NCBI GenBank assembly: GCA_016464795.1
Contig: JAEKNN010000062.1
Location: forward strand, 36,265-100,264
Reading direction: 5' to 3'
Origin: Candidatus Amunia macphersoniae
GTDB lineage: Bacteria > Chloroflexota > Dormibacteria > Aeolococcales > Aeolococcaceae
Length of the DNA: 64,000 nt
The position numbers and the translations under genes were made by a program. Below, piece by piece: positions 57,017 through 64,000 of the stretch; position 1 is the stretch's first letter, and the number at the start of each line of letters is the position of its first letter. Under the pieces are notes generated by a model. The model was not told the origin of the DNA. It ran no database searches and saw only the letters and a program-made list of their open reading frames with translations.

Positions 57017-57888
57017 CACCTGCCGGGCACGCTGTCCAGGTAGCGCAGGGTGGCGCCGCGGGCCGCCTCGACGCGGCCCTGCAGGCGGGAGAAGTCGCGA
57101 TAGCGGAGGTTGGCAAGCGAGTCGTAGCGCGGCGGCTCGAGGTCGCCGGTCGGCAGCACGTGCACGGCCACGTCGTCGGGCAGGCCCGCCATGTCGGTGT
57201 GAAAGCGGTGCCGGCGGGCGATCTCGAACGCAACCAGCCCGACCTCCAGCGGCCGGCGCGGGACCCGGAGCTTGCCGTCGATCCGGCCCACGTGGCACAC
57301 GTAGATGGTGGCGGCGTTGAGCTGCACCGCCCTGCTCACCGGGATCGAGTTCACGATCCCGCCATCGATGAAGTGCTCGCCGTCGATGCGCACCGGCGCC
57401 ATGATCCCCGGGACTGCAGCTGAGGCGAGCACAGCCTCGACCAGGGAGCCGCTGGCGAACCAGTGCTCCTCAGCGCGCTCGATGCTGGCCGCGACGCACT
57501 CGAAGCGCACCGGCAGGTCCTCGATCAGCGCGACCGGAACATGTGCCTCGAGCAGGCGCCGCAACCCCGCGCTGGACTGGAGGTGGGTGCGGGTTCGCGC
57601 AAGCGTGCCGACACTGCGAAGCAGCGAGCTCGCGAACACCCCGCTGGCGTTGACGTCGCGCCACAGCTCGGTGAGGCGGCCCACCCCGGCGATTGTGGGG
57701 TCGGCGGCGATCGCCGCTCCGTTGAGGGCGCCGATCGAGGTGCCCACGATCAGATCCGGTGTGATCCCGCTCTCCAGCAACGCACCGAGCATGCCCACCT
57801 CGGCGGCGCCCAGCACCCCTCCGCCACCGAGGACGAAGGCAGTGCCGTTCCGCCGCCTGGCTCGGCGGCTGCTCACGCGTTGGTGCAC
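57016..57888 (-). CDS. Patatin-like phospholipase
   Basis: 290 aa, cytosolic-looking (no signal peptide). Oxyanion loop FVLGGGGVLGAAEVGML, nucleophile LIVGTSIGALNGAAIAA with Ser near residue 51, and catalytic Asp in FIDGGIVNSIP near residue 175, a complete Ser-Asp dyad of the RssA/YchK type. Sits between the MarP-like protease (16-base overlap) and the acyltransferase (4-base overlap): a lipid-remodelling operon. Confidence 0.9.
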   Translation of the reverse strand: MHQRVSSRRARRRNGTAFVLGGGGVLGAAEVGMLGALLESGITPDLIVGTSIGALNGAAIAADPTIAGVGRLTELWRDVNASGVFASSLLRSVGTLARTRTHLQSSAGLRRLLEAHVPVALIEDLPVRFECVAASIERAEEHWFASGSLVEAVLASAAVPGIMAPVRIDGEHFIDGGIVNSIPVSRAVQLNAATIYVCHVGRIDGKLRVPRRPLEVGLVAFEIARRHRFHTDMAGLPDDVAVHVLPTGDLEPPRYDSLANLRYRDFSRLQGRVEAARGATLRYLDSVPGR

Positions 57889-59057
57889 TGCTCGGTGGAG
57901 ACCGGCTGGCTGCGACCACGACCGGAGCTGAGGTCGGGCGCGATCGCGGTCATGGTGAGCGCGTAGCCCTCGCTGGGATCGGTGGTGCTGGCCGCGAACA
58001 CCAGCCCCTGGACAACTCCATTGGTGTCGACCATCGGGCCGCCGGAGTTGCCCGGGATGATCGTCGCGGCCAGCACCGCGATCTTGCGGTCGACCAGGCC
58101 CGAGTTGTAGACGTTGTAGCCGCGCGCGTTCTCGGTGCCGCGCACGAACGCCGGGACCACCTGCTCCCGCTGACCCCCTGGGTAGCCGATCACCGCGCCG
58201 GTGACGCCCCGACCGGGGTCGGCTGATGCCGTCGGCAGCGCCGCCTGCCCGAGCCCGGGCACGTTGAGGATGGCGACGTCGACCTGGGAGTCGAACAGGA
58301 CAACCTGTGCCGGATGGCTGTTGCCGTCGGTGGTGTCGACCTCGACCCGGTTGGACCCGGCGACCACGTGCGCGTTGGTGACCACCTGGTCATTGCCCAG
58401 CGGCCATGCCGAGCCGGCCTCCGCGCCTCCGCACCCGTAGGCGATCACCCTGGAGGTCACCGTGGTGGCGGCGCGGATGCCGGCGGTGTCCACCAGCTGT
58501 GGGATCGATGCCGGCGGCGGCGTGCCGGGGGCCAGCGCGGCGAAGGGGTTGGGGAAGGAGTTCTTGCGCAACGCGTTCTCGAGCAAGGCCAGGAACCCGG
58601 GAGGTCGGGGGGCCACGTGGTCGAGCGCCTGCTCGATGGCCGACCCCTGGATCTGGCTGTCGAGCGCGGTCCACGGGCTCTGCGAGAAGGTGAGCCCGAG
58701 GTACCACGATCCCGCCAGCACGCCGGCGACGCCGATGACCGCCCCGAGCGAGGAGTCCCAGGAGGCGAACCGGGTGCGCAGGGAGCGGGTGCGCGCCCTG
58801 AACCCGGCCGCGGTGCCGATGCCCTGGACGATGAGCACGATCGCCAGGAAGAGCCCCGAGGTGATCAACGGCTGCACGTCCGCCTGCCGGCTGAAGATGG
58901 ATGCAAGCTTGGGAGCGACAGCGGCGCCGATCAGGATGCCCGCCAACAGGCCCAGCAGTGACGGGCCCACCCAGGTGATGCCGCGGCGGTACCCCGAGAT
59001 CAGGGCGCCGGCGAGGAGGATGACGATCAGCGCGTCGAGGAGATCCACGGCCGACAA
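57873..59057 (-). CDS. MarP-like membrane serine protease (CvpA helices + trypsin-like domain)
   Basis: 394 aa. Residues 1-130 carry four helices of CvpA type (LLDALIVILLAGALISGYRRGITWVG, LLGLLAGILIGAAVAP, LFLAIVLIVQGIGTA, LGAVIGVAGVLAGSWYLG); residues 200-390 are a chymotrypsin-fold protease with VVTNAHVVAGS (His), SQVDVAILNV (Asp) and IPGNSGGPMVDTNG (Ser). Two cysteines (VIAYGCGGAEAG and the C-terminal STEQCTNA) could form a disulfide. MarP confers acid and oxidative resistance in mycobacteria. TTG 59057 gives MSAVDLLD; GTG 59048 is an alternative. Confidence 0.9.
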   Translation of the reverse strand: MSAVDLLDALIVILLAGALISGYRRGITWVGPSLLGLLAGILIGAAVAPKLASIFSRQADVQPLITSGLFLAIVLIVQGIGTAAGFRARTRSLRTRFASWDSSLGAVIGVAGVLAGSWYLGLTFSQSPWTALDSQIQGSAIEQALDHVAPRPPGFLALLENALRKNSFPNPFAALAPGTPPPASIPQLVDTAGIRAATTVTSRVIAYGCGGAEAGSAWPLGNDQVVTNAHVVAGSNRVEVDTTDGNSHPAQVVLFDSQVDVAILNVPGLGQAALPTASADPGRGVTGAVIGYPGGQREQVVPAFVRGTENARGYNVYNSGLVDRKIAVLAATIIPGNSGGPMVDTNGVVQGLVFAASTTDPSEGYALTMTAIAPDLSSGRGRSQPVSTEQCTNA

Positions 59058-59122
59058 GTGTGCCGTCTGTCACAGGGCCTGCGCCGTCACGCTGACGCCG
59101 ATCGCCTATGCTCTAGGCGCGT

Positions 59123-59199
59123 CGGGGCGTAGCGCAGCCCGGTAGCGCACCTGCTTTGGGAGCAGGGGGTCGCTGGTTCGAATCCAGTCGCCCCGACCA
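59123..59199 (+). tRNA. tRNA-Pro (TGG)
   Basis: 77 bases with encoded CCA. Acceptor CGGGGCG/CGCCCCG, anticodon stem CCTGC/GCAGG with loop TTTGGGA (anticodon TGG), T-arm CTGGTTCGAATCCAG. A recombinase gene follows 127 bases later, making its 3' end a likely integration site. Confidence 0.96.
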
Positions 59200-59247
59200 T
59201 CAACCTCCAGGAACTCAAATCTGGCCCGCTGCTTACATATTTCAACC

Positions 59248-59325
59248 GGGTCTAAGCGGCGGCGGGAATCCGCAAGGCAGCGGGTCTAGGAAATTAGAAC
59301 CAGTTTGCCGTAAAATTCGGGTCTA
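59248..59325 (+). repeat. Three GGGTCTA direct repeats before the recombinase
   Basis: GGGTCTA at 59248-59254, 59282-59288 and 59319-59325, spaced 34 and 37 bases; the last touches the recombinase ATG. The surrounding 80 bases are AT-richer than elsewhere. Possible arm-type recombinase sites or a repressor operator. Confidence 0.5.
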
Positions 59326-60294
59326 ATGCCGCAGGCTCGCAACAAGCTCGCAGGTCGTCCATCGCGCACCCCGGCGCCGCGCGGCGGTGATGACGCGTGG
59401 GACTGGGAGCGAGCGGCGGCCGTATTCCTGCGCGACTGCCGGCGACGAGGGCACACCCCGTCGACGCAGTCCATCTACCAAGCCGTGCTCTTGGGGCCGC
59501 GCACGCAGGAGTACCGCCGAGACCAGGAGGTGGAGAACGTCAGCGACCTGACCGCCGACCGGCTCCGCCAGTTCGAGGTCGAGCTGCAGGAGGCCGAGCT
59601 GGCGCCCTCCACCGTGCACCAGTACCACCGCGTGCTGAAGACGTTCCTGGGCTTCTGCGCTCGCGAGGGCATGGGAGTGGATGAGCGCGTGCGGGATGTC
59701 GCCGCGCCGCGTCTCCCCGAGAGGGAGCCGGGCGCGTACTCGCCCCAGGAGGAGACGCGTCTCCTCGCGGCTGCTCGCGACCCCCGGGACCGGATGATCG
59801 TCGAGCTCCTACTGACAACCGGGTTGCGGCTCAGCGAGTTGATCGCGCTCGACGTCGAGGACATCGTCGACCTGGGACGGCAGGGCGCCTACCTGCGGGT
59901 CCGCCAGGGCAAGGGACGCAAGGACCGGAACATTCCCCTCGACGACGGCGTCTATCGCCAGCTGCAGACGTACCTGCGTCGCCACCGGCCGGCCGGGGCG
60001 GGCGCGATCTTCACGGCTCGCCGCGCCGCGGGCGCCCTTCGGCCGTTGTCGAACGAAGCCATCAAATCAATGCTGCGGCGGCTGGGCGACGAGACGGGCA
60101 TTCACTGCCACGCCCACAAGTTCCGGCACACGTTCGCCTCGCGGGCGATCGCTGACGGGATCGACCCGTTGACCCTCCAACGCGTTCTCGGTCACACCAC
60201 GCTGCAGATGGTCTCCCGGTACGTCCACTACTCGGCCGCCGACCTGATGCGGGCATGGCGGAGAGCGGAGGGCGGCCAGACGCCGCGCCGGTGA
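59326..60294 (+). CDS. Tyrosine recombinase / integrase
   Basis: 322 aa. N-terminal SAM-like core-binding domain (AAAVFLRDCRRRGHTPSTQSIYQAVLLG, APSTVHQYHRVLKTFLGFCAREG) and catalytic domain with Arg in LLTTGLRLSELIALDVEDI near residue 175, Lys in RQGKGRKDRNIPL, HKFRHTFAS near residue 265, LGHTTLQMVSRYVHYS with the nucleophilic Tyr. All five catalytic positions are present, so it looks active. XerC/D-like size without an arm-binding domain. No ribosome site; the ATG follows a GGGTCTA repeat directly. Confidence 0.92.
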   Translation: MPQARNKLAGRPSRTPAPRGGDDAWDWERAAAVFLRDCRRRGHTPSTQSIYQAVLLGPRTQEYRRDQEVENVSDLTADRLRQFEVELQEAELAPSTVHQYHRVLKTFLGFCAREGMGVDERVRDVAAPRLPEREPGAYSPQEETRLLAAARDPRDRMIVELLLTTGLRLSELIALDVEDIVDLGRQGAYLRVRQGKGRKDRNIPLDDGVYRQLQTYLRRHRPAGAGAIFTARRAAGALRPLSNEAIKSMLRRLGDETGIHCHAHKFRHTFASRAIADGIDPLTLQRVLGHTTLQMVSRYVHYSAADLMRAWRRAEGGQTPRR

Positions 60295-60371
60295 CGGTGC
60301 CGGCCATGTGCCACGTCGAAGCGTTCGTCGGGCAGGCGGCCGAGGTCGATGGTGACGACAAGAGGCACTTG

Positions 60372-60767
60372 TCAGCTCATCGTCAGCGGCAGCTGATCGC
60401 CCGCAGCCGGTCGTGACCGGCGACGTCCGTCGAGGCGAGCTGGGCTGGCGAGGCGCACCGTTCGACGGGGATCAGGCTCCGCTGCGCGGCGTTCGACACC
60501 CGTCGACGACGCCCCCTCGGCCGTGAGCGGCCCCAACTCCGACGACGTTGGCCGTTCGACCCAGTCGACCAGCTCTGGGATGACCGGCCGAGCGGCGACG
60601 GCGCGAGCGATCCGGAGTGCCGTGGTGACGTTGACCGGCCGCCCCGTCGCAGCTGAGGACGCGGTGGCGACGGCGACACCGGCGAGCCCGGCCAAGTCAG
60701 TGAGGGACAACCCGCGCACCTGCATGCCGTAACGCAGTTCGACGCCGAAGACGATTCGACTGTTCAC
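60372..60767 (-). CDS. XRE-type helix-turn-helix regulator
   Basis: 131 aa. GTG 60767 gives NSRIVFGVELRYGMQVRGLSLTDLAGLAGVAVATASSAATGRPVNVTTALRIARAVAARP, a clear HTH_3/XRE domain (SLTDLAGLAGVAVATASSAATGR); the C-terminal 60 residues are Arg/Ser-rich and low-complexity, reaching toward the recombinase. Probably the element's repressor or a controller of the recombinase. The longer upstream frame (to 60908) lacks recognisable sequence. Confidence 0.65.
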   Translation of the reverse strand: MNSRIVFGVELRYGMQVRGLSLTDLAGLAGVAVATASSAATGRPVNVTTALRIARAVAARPVIPELVDWVERPTSSELGPLTAEGASSTGVERRAAEPDPRRTVRLASPARLDGRRRSRPAAGDQLPLTMS

Positions 60768-60936
60768 ACCCTGCTCACCCGCGATTGACCTCCGGTTCAG
60801 ACCGTTGAGGTATCCATGCAAGCAGTCGCGGCGTTCTCCTGGCGAACTCCTCGCGTACCCGGCCGACCGCCCGGTCCACTCAGCCGCCGAAGTTGGCGGT
60901 ACCGCCAACCCAGAGCGGCGAGCACGCCTTTTCTCG

Positions 60937-61161
60937 TCAGGCGGCGGGGGCTACCGAGACGTCGAGGGTGACGGCGACGGCCTCGCTGTCGTACTCGCTG
61001 GGATCCCCCTGCAGAGCGAACGCAATGGCCTCCAGGCACTCCTGTTCGGCATCCTCGCGCGTGCGCGTCCCGCCACCGTTGATGTGGAGCGCCGGCACGC
61101 GGTAGTGCCAATTTTGGGCCTCATCGTCCTCGTAGAACTCCGCCCGGAGAGTGGTGCTCAT
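60937..61161 (-). CDS. hicB: HicB-family antitoxin
   Basis: 74 aa. LRAEFYEDDEAQNWHYRVPALHINGGGTRTREDAEQECLEAIAFAL shows the degenerate RNase-H fold of HicB (the PALxxxGxGxTxEEA-like core). No DNA-binding tail is seen after the domain, so promoter control may lie elsewhere. 13 bases behind the toxin gene, the hicA-hicB order. Confidence 0.72.
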   Translation of the reverse strand: MSTTLRAEFYEDDEAQNWHYRVPALHINGGGTRTREDAEQECLEAIAFALQGDPSEYDSEAVAVTLDVSVAPAA

Positions 61162-61174
61162 GTTCTCGTCGCCC

Positions 61175-61378
61175 CTATAGCCTGCGCAACTCAGCGAGGG
61201 TGTACCCGTAGTCCTTGGCGACCCTCGCCATCGCCGGACCGCCGAGGTCCGCACCGTCATGGTACGCCCAGATCCTCTGACGGTCCCCATTGACCAGCAC
61301 GCGATGTGACCCGACTCGCCGCCGCTCGATCCAGCCGTCACGTTTGAGCGCTGCAAGGACGCGGGCTGCCTTCGCCAT
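61175..61378 (-). CDS. hicA: HicA-family mRNA interferase toxin
   Basis: 67 aa double-stranded-RNA-binding-like toxin: VLAALKRDGWIERRRVGSHRVLVNGDRQRIWAYHDGADLGGPAMARVAKDYGYTLAEL. The catalytic His in GSH and the DGW element are conserved. It cleaves mRNA when unbound. The ATG at 61378 begins MAKAARVL; the upstream frame is Arg-rich noise. Confidence 0.75.
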   Translation of the reverse strand: MAKAARVLAALKRDGWIERRRVGSHRVLVNGDRQRIWAYHDGADLGGPAMARVAKDYGYTLAELRRL

Positions 61379-61710
61379 CAAGGCCGCAGGGTAGCGCCTG
61401 GCCCTTCCACCTCCGCGCCGCCGCCGCGTTATGGGCCGAGGCCGCAGCGCCAGCCCGGTCGGTGCGGCGGGGCCGCGGCGGCCGCTCCGAGATGCGCAGT
61501 CGCTGCGCACCGGAAGGCCAGCGGGGCTGTGAGAAAGGGTCCGGTTGGCAACTGCTGCACCGAACGCAAAACCACAGGCGGGGAGATGAAGACCAGCACG
61601 AGGGCGAGGGTGCGCGTGGTCGGAAGCGCGAGAAGGTCATGAGGTTCGACTAACGGCAGGGCGGCACGCCATGTCCCAGGACGAGACCGGTCGGTGCCGG
61701 GCCTCCTCTC
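61379..61710. other. Gene-free stretch between hicA and the tetR promoter
   Basis: GC-rich intergenic sequence holding the start region of the leftward hicAB pair. A 63-codon frame at 61462-61653 has an Arg/Gly/Glu-biased product with no family resemblance and no ribosome site and is not called. Nothing else recognised. Confidence 0.5.
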
Positions 61711-61754
61711 TTGACACCGATCCTGACAGCGTTCACACTGCCTGACAATGTCAG
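61711..61754 (+). promoter_or_regulatory. tetR promoter and palindromic operator over the start codon
   Basis: -35 TTGACA (61711-61716), 17-base spacer, -10-like CACACT (61734-61739), then the perfect 13-base palindrome CTGACAATGTCAG (61742-61754) whose centre holds the ATG at 61748. A half-site CTGACAG lies at 61723-61729. The transcript would begin at or beside the ATG; the regulator binding here would silence itself and the operon. Confidence 0.65.
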
Positions 61755-62344
61755 TTGTCGCGATCAGGGATCGCCGCGCCGAACGCTACGCCGCCACCCG
61801 CCGGGAGATCATCGACGCCGCATGGGAGGTCGTCCGCGCGGACGGCCTCGGGGCGATCTCGATGCGCGACCTTGGCGCCCGCGTGGGCATGCGGGCCCAG
61901 TCGCTGTACGGGTACTTCCCGTCCAAGGAGGCGATCTTCGACGCGATGTTCGCCGAGTCCAACGAGGAGTTGCTCGGTCGCGTCGAAGCTCTGCCGACGG
62001 TGCCCGACCCGGTGGATTGGATGCGCTCGATGGCGAGGATGTTCATGCAGTTCTGCGTCGAGGATCCCGGCCGCTACCAACTGCTCTTCCAGCGACCGAT
62101 CCCCAACTTCGAGCCGAGCGCCGAGGCGCTCGCCCCCGCGCTGCAGGGCCTCGCCATGGTCCGGGCGGGTCTGCGCGACTGCGGCATCACCGACGAGCGC
62201 GCCTTCGACGCCTGGACCGGCGTGACCGGCGGCCTCGCCGCTCAGCAGAACGCCAACGAGCCGGGCGGCGACCGCTGGGTGCGCCTCGTCGACGAGGTCA
62301 TCGACATGTACATCGAGCACTACCGCCCGAACACGCCAAGGTGA
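61748..62344 (+). CDS. TetR/AcrR-family transcriptional regulator
   Basis: 198 aa. HTH: RREIIDAAWEVVRADGLGAISMRDLGARVGMRAQSLYGYFPSKEAIFDAMF; C-terminal ligand domain of TetR_C WHG-type appearance (WMRSMARMFMQFCVEDPGRYQLLFQRPIPNFEP). Leaderless ATG inside its own probable operator. It overlaps the next gene by GTGA, so the enzyme and the MBL protein behind it are the likely regulated targets. Confidence 0.9.
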   Translation: MSVVAIRDRRAERYAATRREIIDAAWEVVRADGLGAISMRDLGARVGMRAQSLYGYFPSKEAIFDAMFAESNEELLGRVEALPTVPDPVDWMRSMARMFMQFCVEDPGRYQLLFQRPIPNFEPSAEALAPALQGLAMVRAGLRDCGITDERAFDAWTGVTGGLAAQQNANEPGGDRWVRLVDEVIDMYIEHYRPNTPR

Positions 62345-63105
62345 ACCACATGATTGTCAGCGCCATCGCGGTCGAGGCCATCCCCCCACTCGGCCATGAC
62401 GAGGCGATGACGCTCGCCTCTGACGAGTACGACAGACTGCTGGGCGTCGTCGACGAGTTGTCTGATGACGACTGGACACGCCCCACTGACTGCATCGAGT
62501 GGGACGTGAAGGCCATGCTCGGCCACGTCCTCGGCATGCTCGCGTTGCAGGCTGATCGGACGGAGGCGATGCGGCAGATCGGTGCAGCGGCGGCGGTCGT
62601 GGCGCAGACCGGCGGCCGCCGGCTTGACGCGATGACCGACCTGCAGGTCCGCGAGCACGCCCACCTGACACCGGCGCAGCTCCGCGACGCGCTCCATGAG
62701 GCGGCGCCGCGCGGCCTCGCCGCCCGCCGCGGCACCAGCCCGGAGGAGCGCGACATCCCGTACGACCCGCAGGTTCCCGGCGAGAGCAGCTGGACGATGG
62801 GCTACCTGTTCGACGTAATCCACACCCGCGACCCGTGGATCCACCGCGTCGACGTCTGCCGCGCCACGGGTCGCGCCGTGGACGTGACTCCGGAACACGA
62901 CGGACGCATCGTCGCCGACGTGGTCGCTGACTGGTCACGACGCCACGGGCAACCGTTCCAGCTGACGCTCACCGGTTCCGCTGGTGGCACGTACGCGGCC
63001 GGTAGTGGCGGTGCCACGCTCGAGCTCGATGCGGTCGAGTTTTGCCGGGTGCTGTCGGGTCGCGCGCCCGGCGCCGGGCTCCTTGCCACCACAGTGTTTT
63101 TCTGA
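62341..63105 (+). CDS. Maleylpyruvate-isomerase-family (TIGR03083, DinB-like) putative mycothiol-dependent enzyme
   Basis: 254 aa. DinB-type four-helix bundle: DEYDRLLGVVDELSDDDWTRPTDCIEWDVKAMLGHVLGML with the metal His, and DVIHTRDPWIHRVDVCRATGR with the other metal-binding His residues; the C-terminal half is the SCP2-like extension. Family members use mycothiol as cofactor or perform detoxifying transfers in Actinobacteria. GTG 62341 in overlap with tetR (ATG 62350 possible). Confidence 0.82.
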   Translation: MNHMIVSAIAVEAIPPLGHDEAMTLASDEYDRLLGVVDELSDDDWTRPTDCIEWDVKAMLGHVLGMLALQADRTEAMRQIGAAAAVVAQTGGRRLDAMTDLQVREHAHLTPAQLRDALHEAAPRGLAARRGTSPEERDIPYDPQVPGESSWTMGYLFDVIHTRDPWIHRVDVCRATGRAVDVTPEHDGRIVADVVADWSRRHGQPFQLTLTGSAGGTYAAGSGGATLELDAVEFCRVLSGRAPGAGLLATTVFF

Positions 63106-63139
63106 CATCCGCTTTCACGAGACAAGAGGGACCACCGGA

Positions 63140-63952
63140 ATGCACACCCACCGAATCGGCGACGTCACCGTGCTCAACGACCACATGGAGGTGCCCGGCC
63201 TCGGCTACCTGTCCGTCAACGCATTCGTGATCCATGCGCAGCAGCCCGTGGTGGTTGACACGGGACTCGGCCTCCCGGACCGCGACTTCGTCGCCAGCCT
63301 CCGCCAGGTCATCGACCCCGCCAGCGTCCGCTGGATCTGGCTGACCCATCCCGACCGCGACCACACGGGCGGGGTTTTCGAATTGCTGGCCGCCGCACCA
63401 CAGGCACGGCTGGTGACGACGTTCCTCGCCGCCGGGCTCATGTCCACCGAGAAGCCATTCCCGATGAGCAGGCTCTACCTGCTCAACCCCGGACAGACGC
63501 TCGACATCGGCGACCGCACACTCCACGCCTTTCGGCCGCCGCTGTTCGACAGCCCGGCAACGACCGGCTTCTTCGACGACCGCTCGCGCGCGTGCTTCAG
63601 CTCCGACTGCTTCGGCGCGCCGCTGGCGTCGGCCGAGCTCGCCCAGGCCGCCGACGTTCGCGACATGCCCGGCGACGAGTTGCGCCGTGGTCAGCTGCTG
63701 TGGGCCACCGTCGACAGCCCGTGGGTGCACTGCGTTGACCGCGCTCGCTACCAGCAGACCGTGCGGGACACGCCCTTCGTCGACGCTGAGGCCATCTTCA
63801 GCACGCACCTGCCGCCGGCCGTGGGCTTGGGCGCGCAGTTCTCGGCGATGCTCAGCGAGGTGCCGACCACCGAACCATTCGTCGGTCCCGACCAGCAGGC
63901 GCTCGAGGCGATGCTTGCCAGCTTCCAGCCGGCGGGCGCCGACGGCCACTAG
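63140..63952 (+). CDS. Metallo-beta-lactamase-fold hydrolase
   Basis: 270 aa. VNAFVIHAQQPVVVDTGLG, metal motif WLTHPDRDHTGGVFEL (HxDxDH in place of the usual HxHxDH), FSSDCFGAPL with the bridging Asp, and STHLPPA with the last His. The Asp at the second His position recalls the flavodiiron/ODP branch (HxExDH), suggesting an iron site or altered chemistry. ATG 63140 with AGAGGGA about 9 bases upstream, 34 bases behind the mycothiol-type enzyme; third gene of the tetR unit. Confidence 0.82.
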   Translation: MHTHRIGDVTVLNDHMEVPGLGYLSVNAFVIHAQQPVVVDTGLGLPDRDFVASLRQVIDPASVRWIWLTHPDRDHTGGVFELLAAAPQARLVTTFLAAGLMSTEKPFPMSRLYLLNPGQTLDIGDRTLHAFRPPLFDSPATTGFFDDRSRACFSSDCFGAPLASAELAQAADVRDMPGDELRRGQLLWATVDSPWVHCVDRARYQQTVRDTPFVDAEAIFSTHLPPAVGLGAQFSAMLSEVPTTEPFVGPDQQALEAMLASFQPAGADGH

Positions 63953-64000
63953 CCCGGATCTTTCACGAGTGATCTGAGGTCGCGGCCCCGGAAAGAACAA

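Larger units (their letters stand above)
59200..64000. mobile_element. Putative integrated element downstream of tRNA-Pro (left end only)
   Basis: tRNA-Pro is followed by a tyrosine recombinase in the same direction, an XRE regulator, a HicAB pair and a three-gene TetR/mycothiol-enzyme/MBL cassette: content unlike the housekeeping genes before it. No second copy of the tRNA 3' end was seen in the rest of the window, so the right end is outside or lost. Extent is an inference. Confidence 0.5.

Noticed and set aside
61462..61653. 63-codon frame between hicA and tetR
   Set aside because: Arg/Gly/Glu-biased product, no ribosome site, no family resemblance.
60300..64000. Second copy of the tRNA-Pro 3' end (attR)
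   Set aside because: Looked for GGTTCGAATCC and the CGCCCCGACCA end in this stretch; not seen, so the element's right border is not claimed.
59200..64000. Prophage
   Set aside because: No capsid, terminase, portal or tail genes in the visible part; only a recombinase and regulators.

Overview
The window is GC-rich bacterial chromosome, packed with short intergenic gaps and many 4-base stop/start overlaps. The gene set (whiA, cdaA/cdaR, a CIRCE heat-shock operator, an IdeR/DtxR-type metal box, a MurA with Asp in place of the catalytic Cys, MarP-like and CHAP cell-wall proteins, no outer-membrane genes seen) suggests a monoderm-like soil lineage between Actinobacteriota and Chloroflexota. Dormibacterota is one plausible guess; no rRNA is present to settle it.

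Layout. 1-5275: class I fructose-bisphosphate aldolase (cut by the window edge), murA, an MreB-family gene, a block of GC-rich repeats, a two-repeat lipoprotein and a decayed membrane-protein gene. 5276-14570: MTA phosphorylase; an envelope-glycan cluster (GT2, DUF2064 transferase, DUF2079 membrane protein, nucleotide-sugar epimerase, lipoprotein); on the other strand a MacB-like ABC exporter with an SGNH lipoprotein, and a GT9 glycosyltransferase. 14653-21323: argF, cdaA, cdaR, glmS, an AcpS-NnrD fusion and a HAD phosphatase. 21311-27909: CHAP hydrolase, thiL, the t6A genes tsaE-tsaB-rimI-tsaD, a DtxR-family regulator and a ZIP transporter carrying an almost perfect IdeR box. 28038-35011: CIRCE-groES-groEL, then asnB fused to a CofE-like ligase domain, alr and a nitrilase. 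35008-41339: pcrA, ligA, uvrC. 41436-43522: a two-component system. 43637-49917: rapZ, whiA, gap, pgk, tpiA, gpmI, which with fba gives much of lower glycolysis. 49937-53798: a tiny protein divergent from an ABATE/CGNR regulator, a phospholipase-D lipoprotein, secG and a peptide-type solute-binding protein. 53836-59057: tRNA-Leu, an alpha/beta hydrolase, azlCD, an acyltransferase, a patatin and a MarP-like protease.

59123-64000 looks accessory: a tRNA-Pro gene followed by a tyrosine recombinase, an XRE regulator, a HicAB toxin-antitoxin pair, and a TetR regulator in an apparent operon with a mycothiol-type DinB enzyme and a metallo-beta-lactamase-fold protein. The far end of the element is not in the window.

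Most notable points: the AsnB/CofE-like fusion in front of alanine racemase; the AcpS-NnrD fusion; recurrent -10 boxes 6-11 bases before start codons, implying leaderless mRNAs; genes that appear to need CTG or other non-standard starts; and operators sitting directly on start regions (ZIP, tetR).
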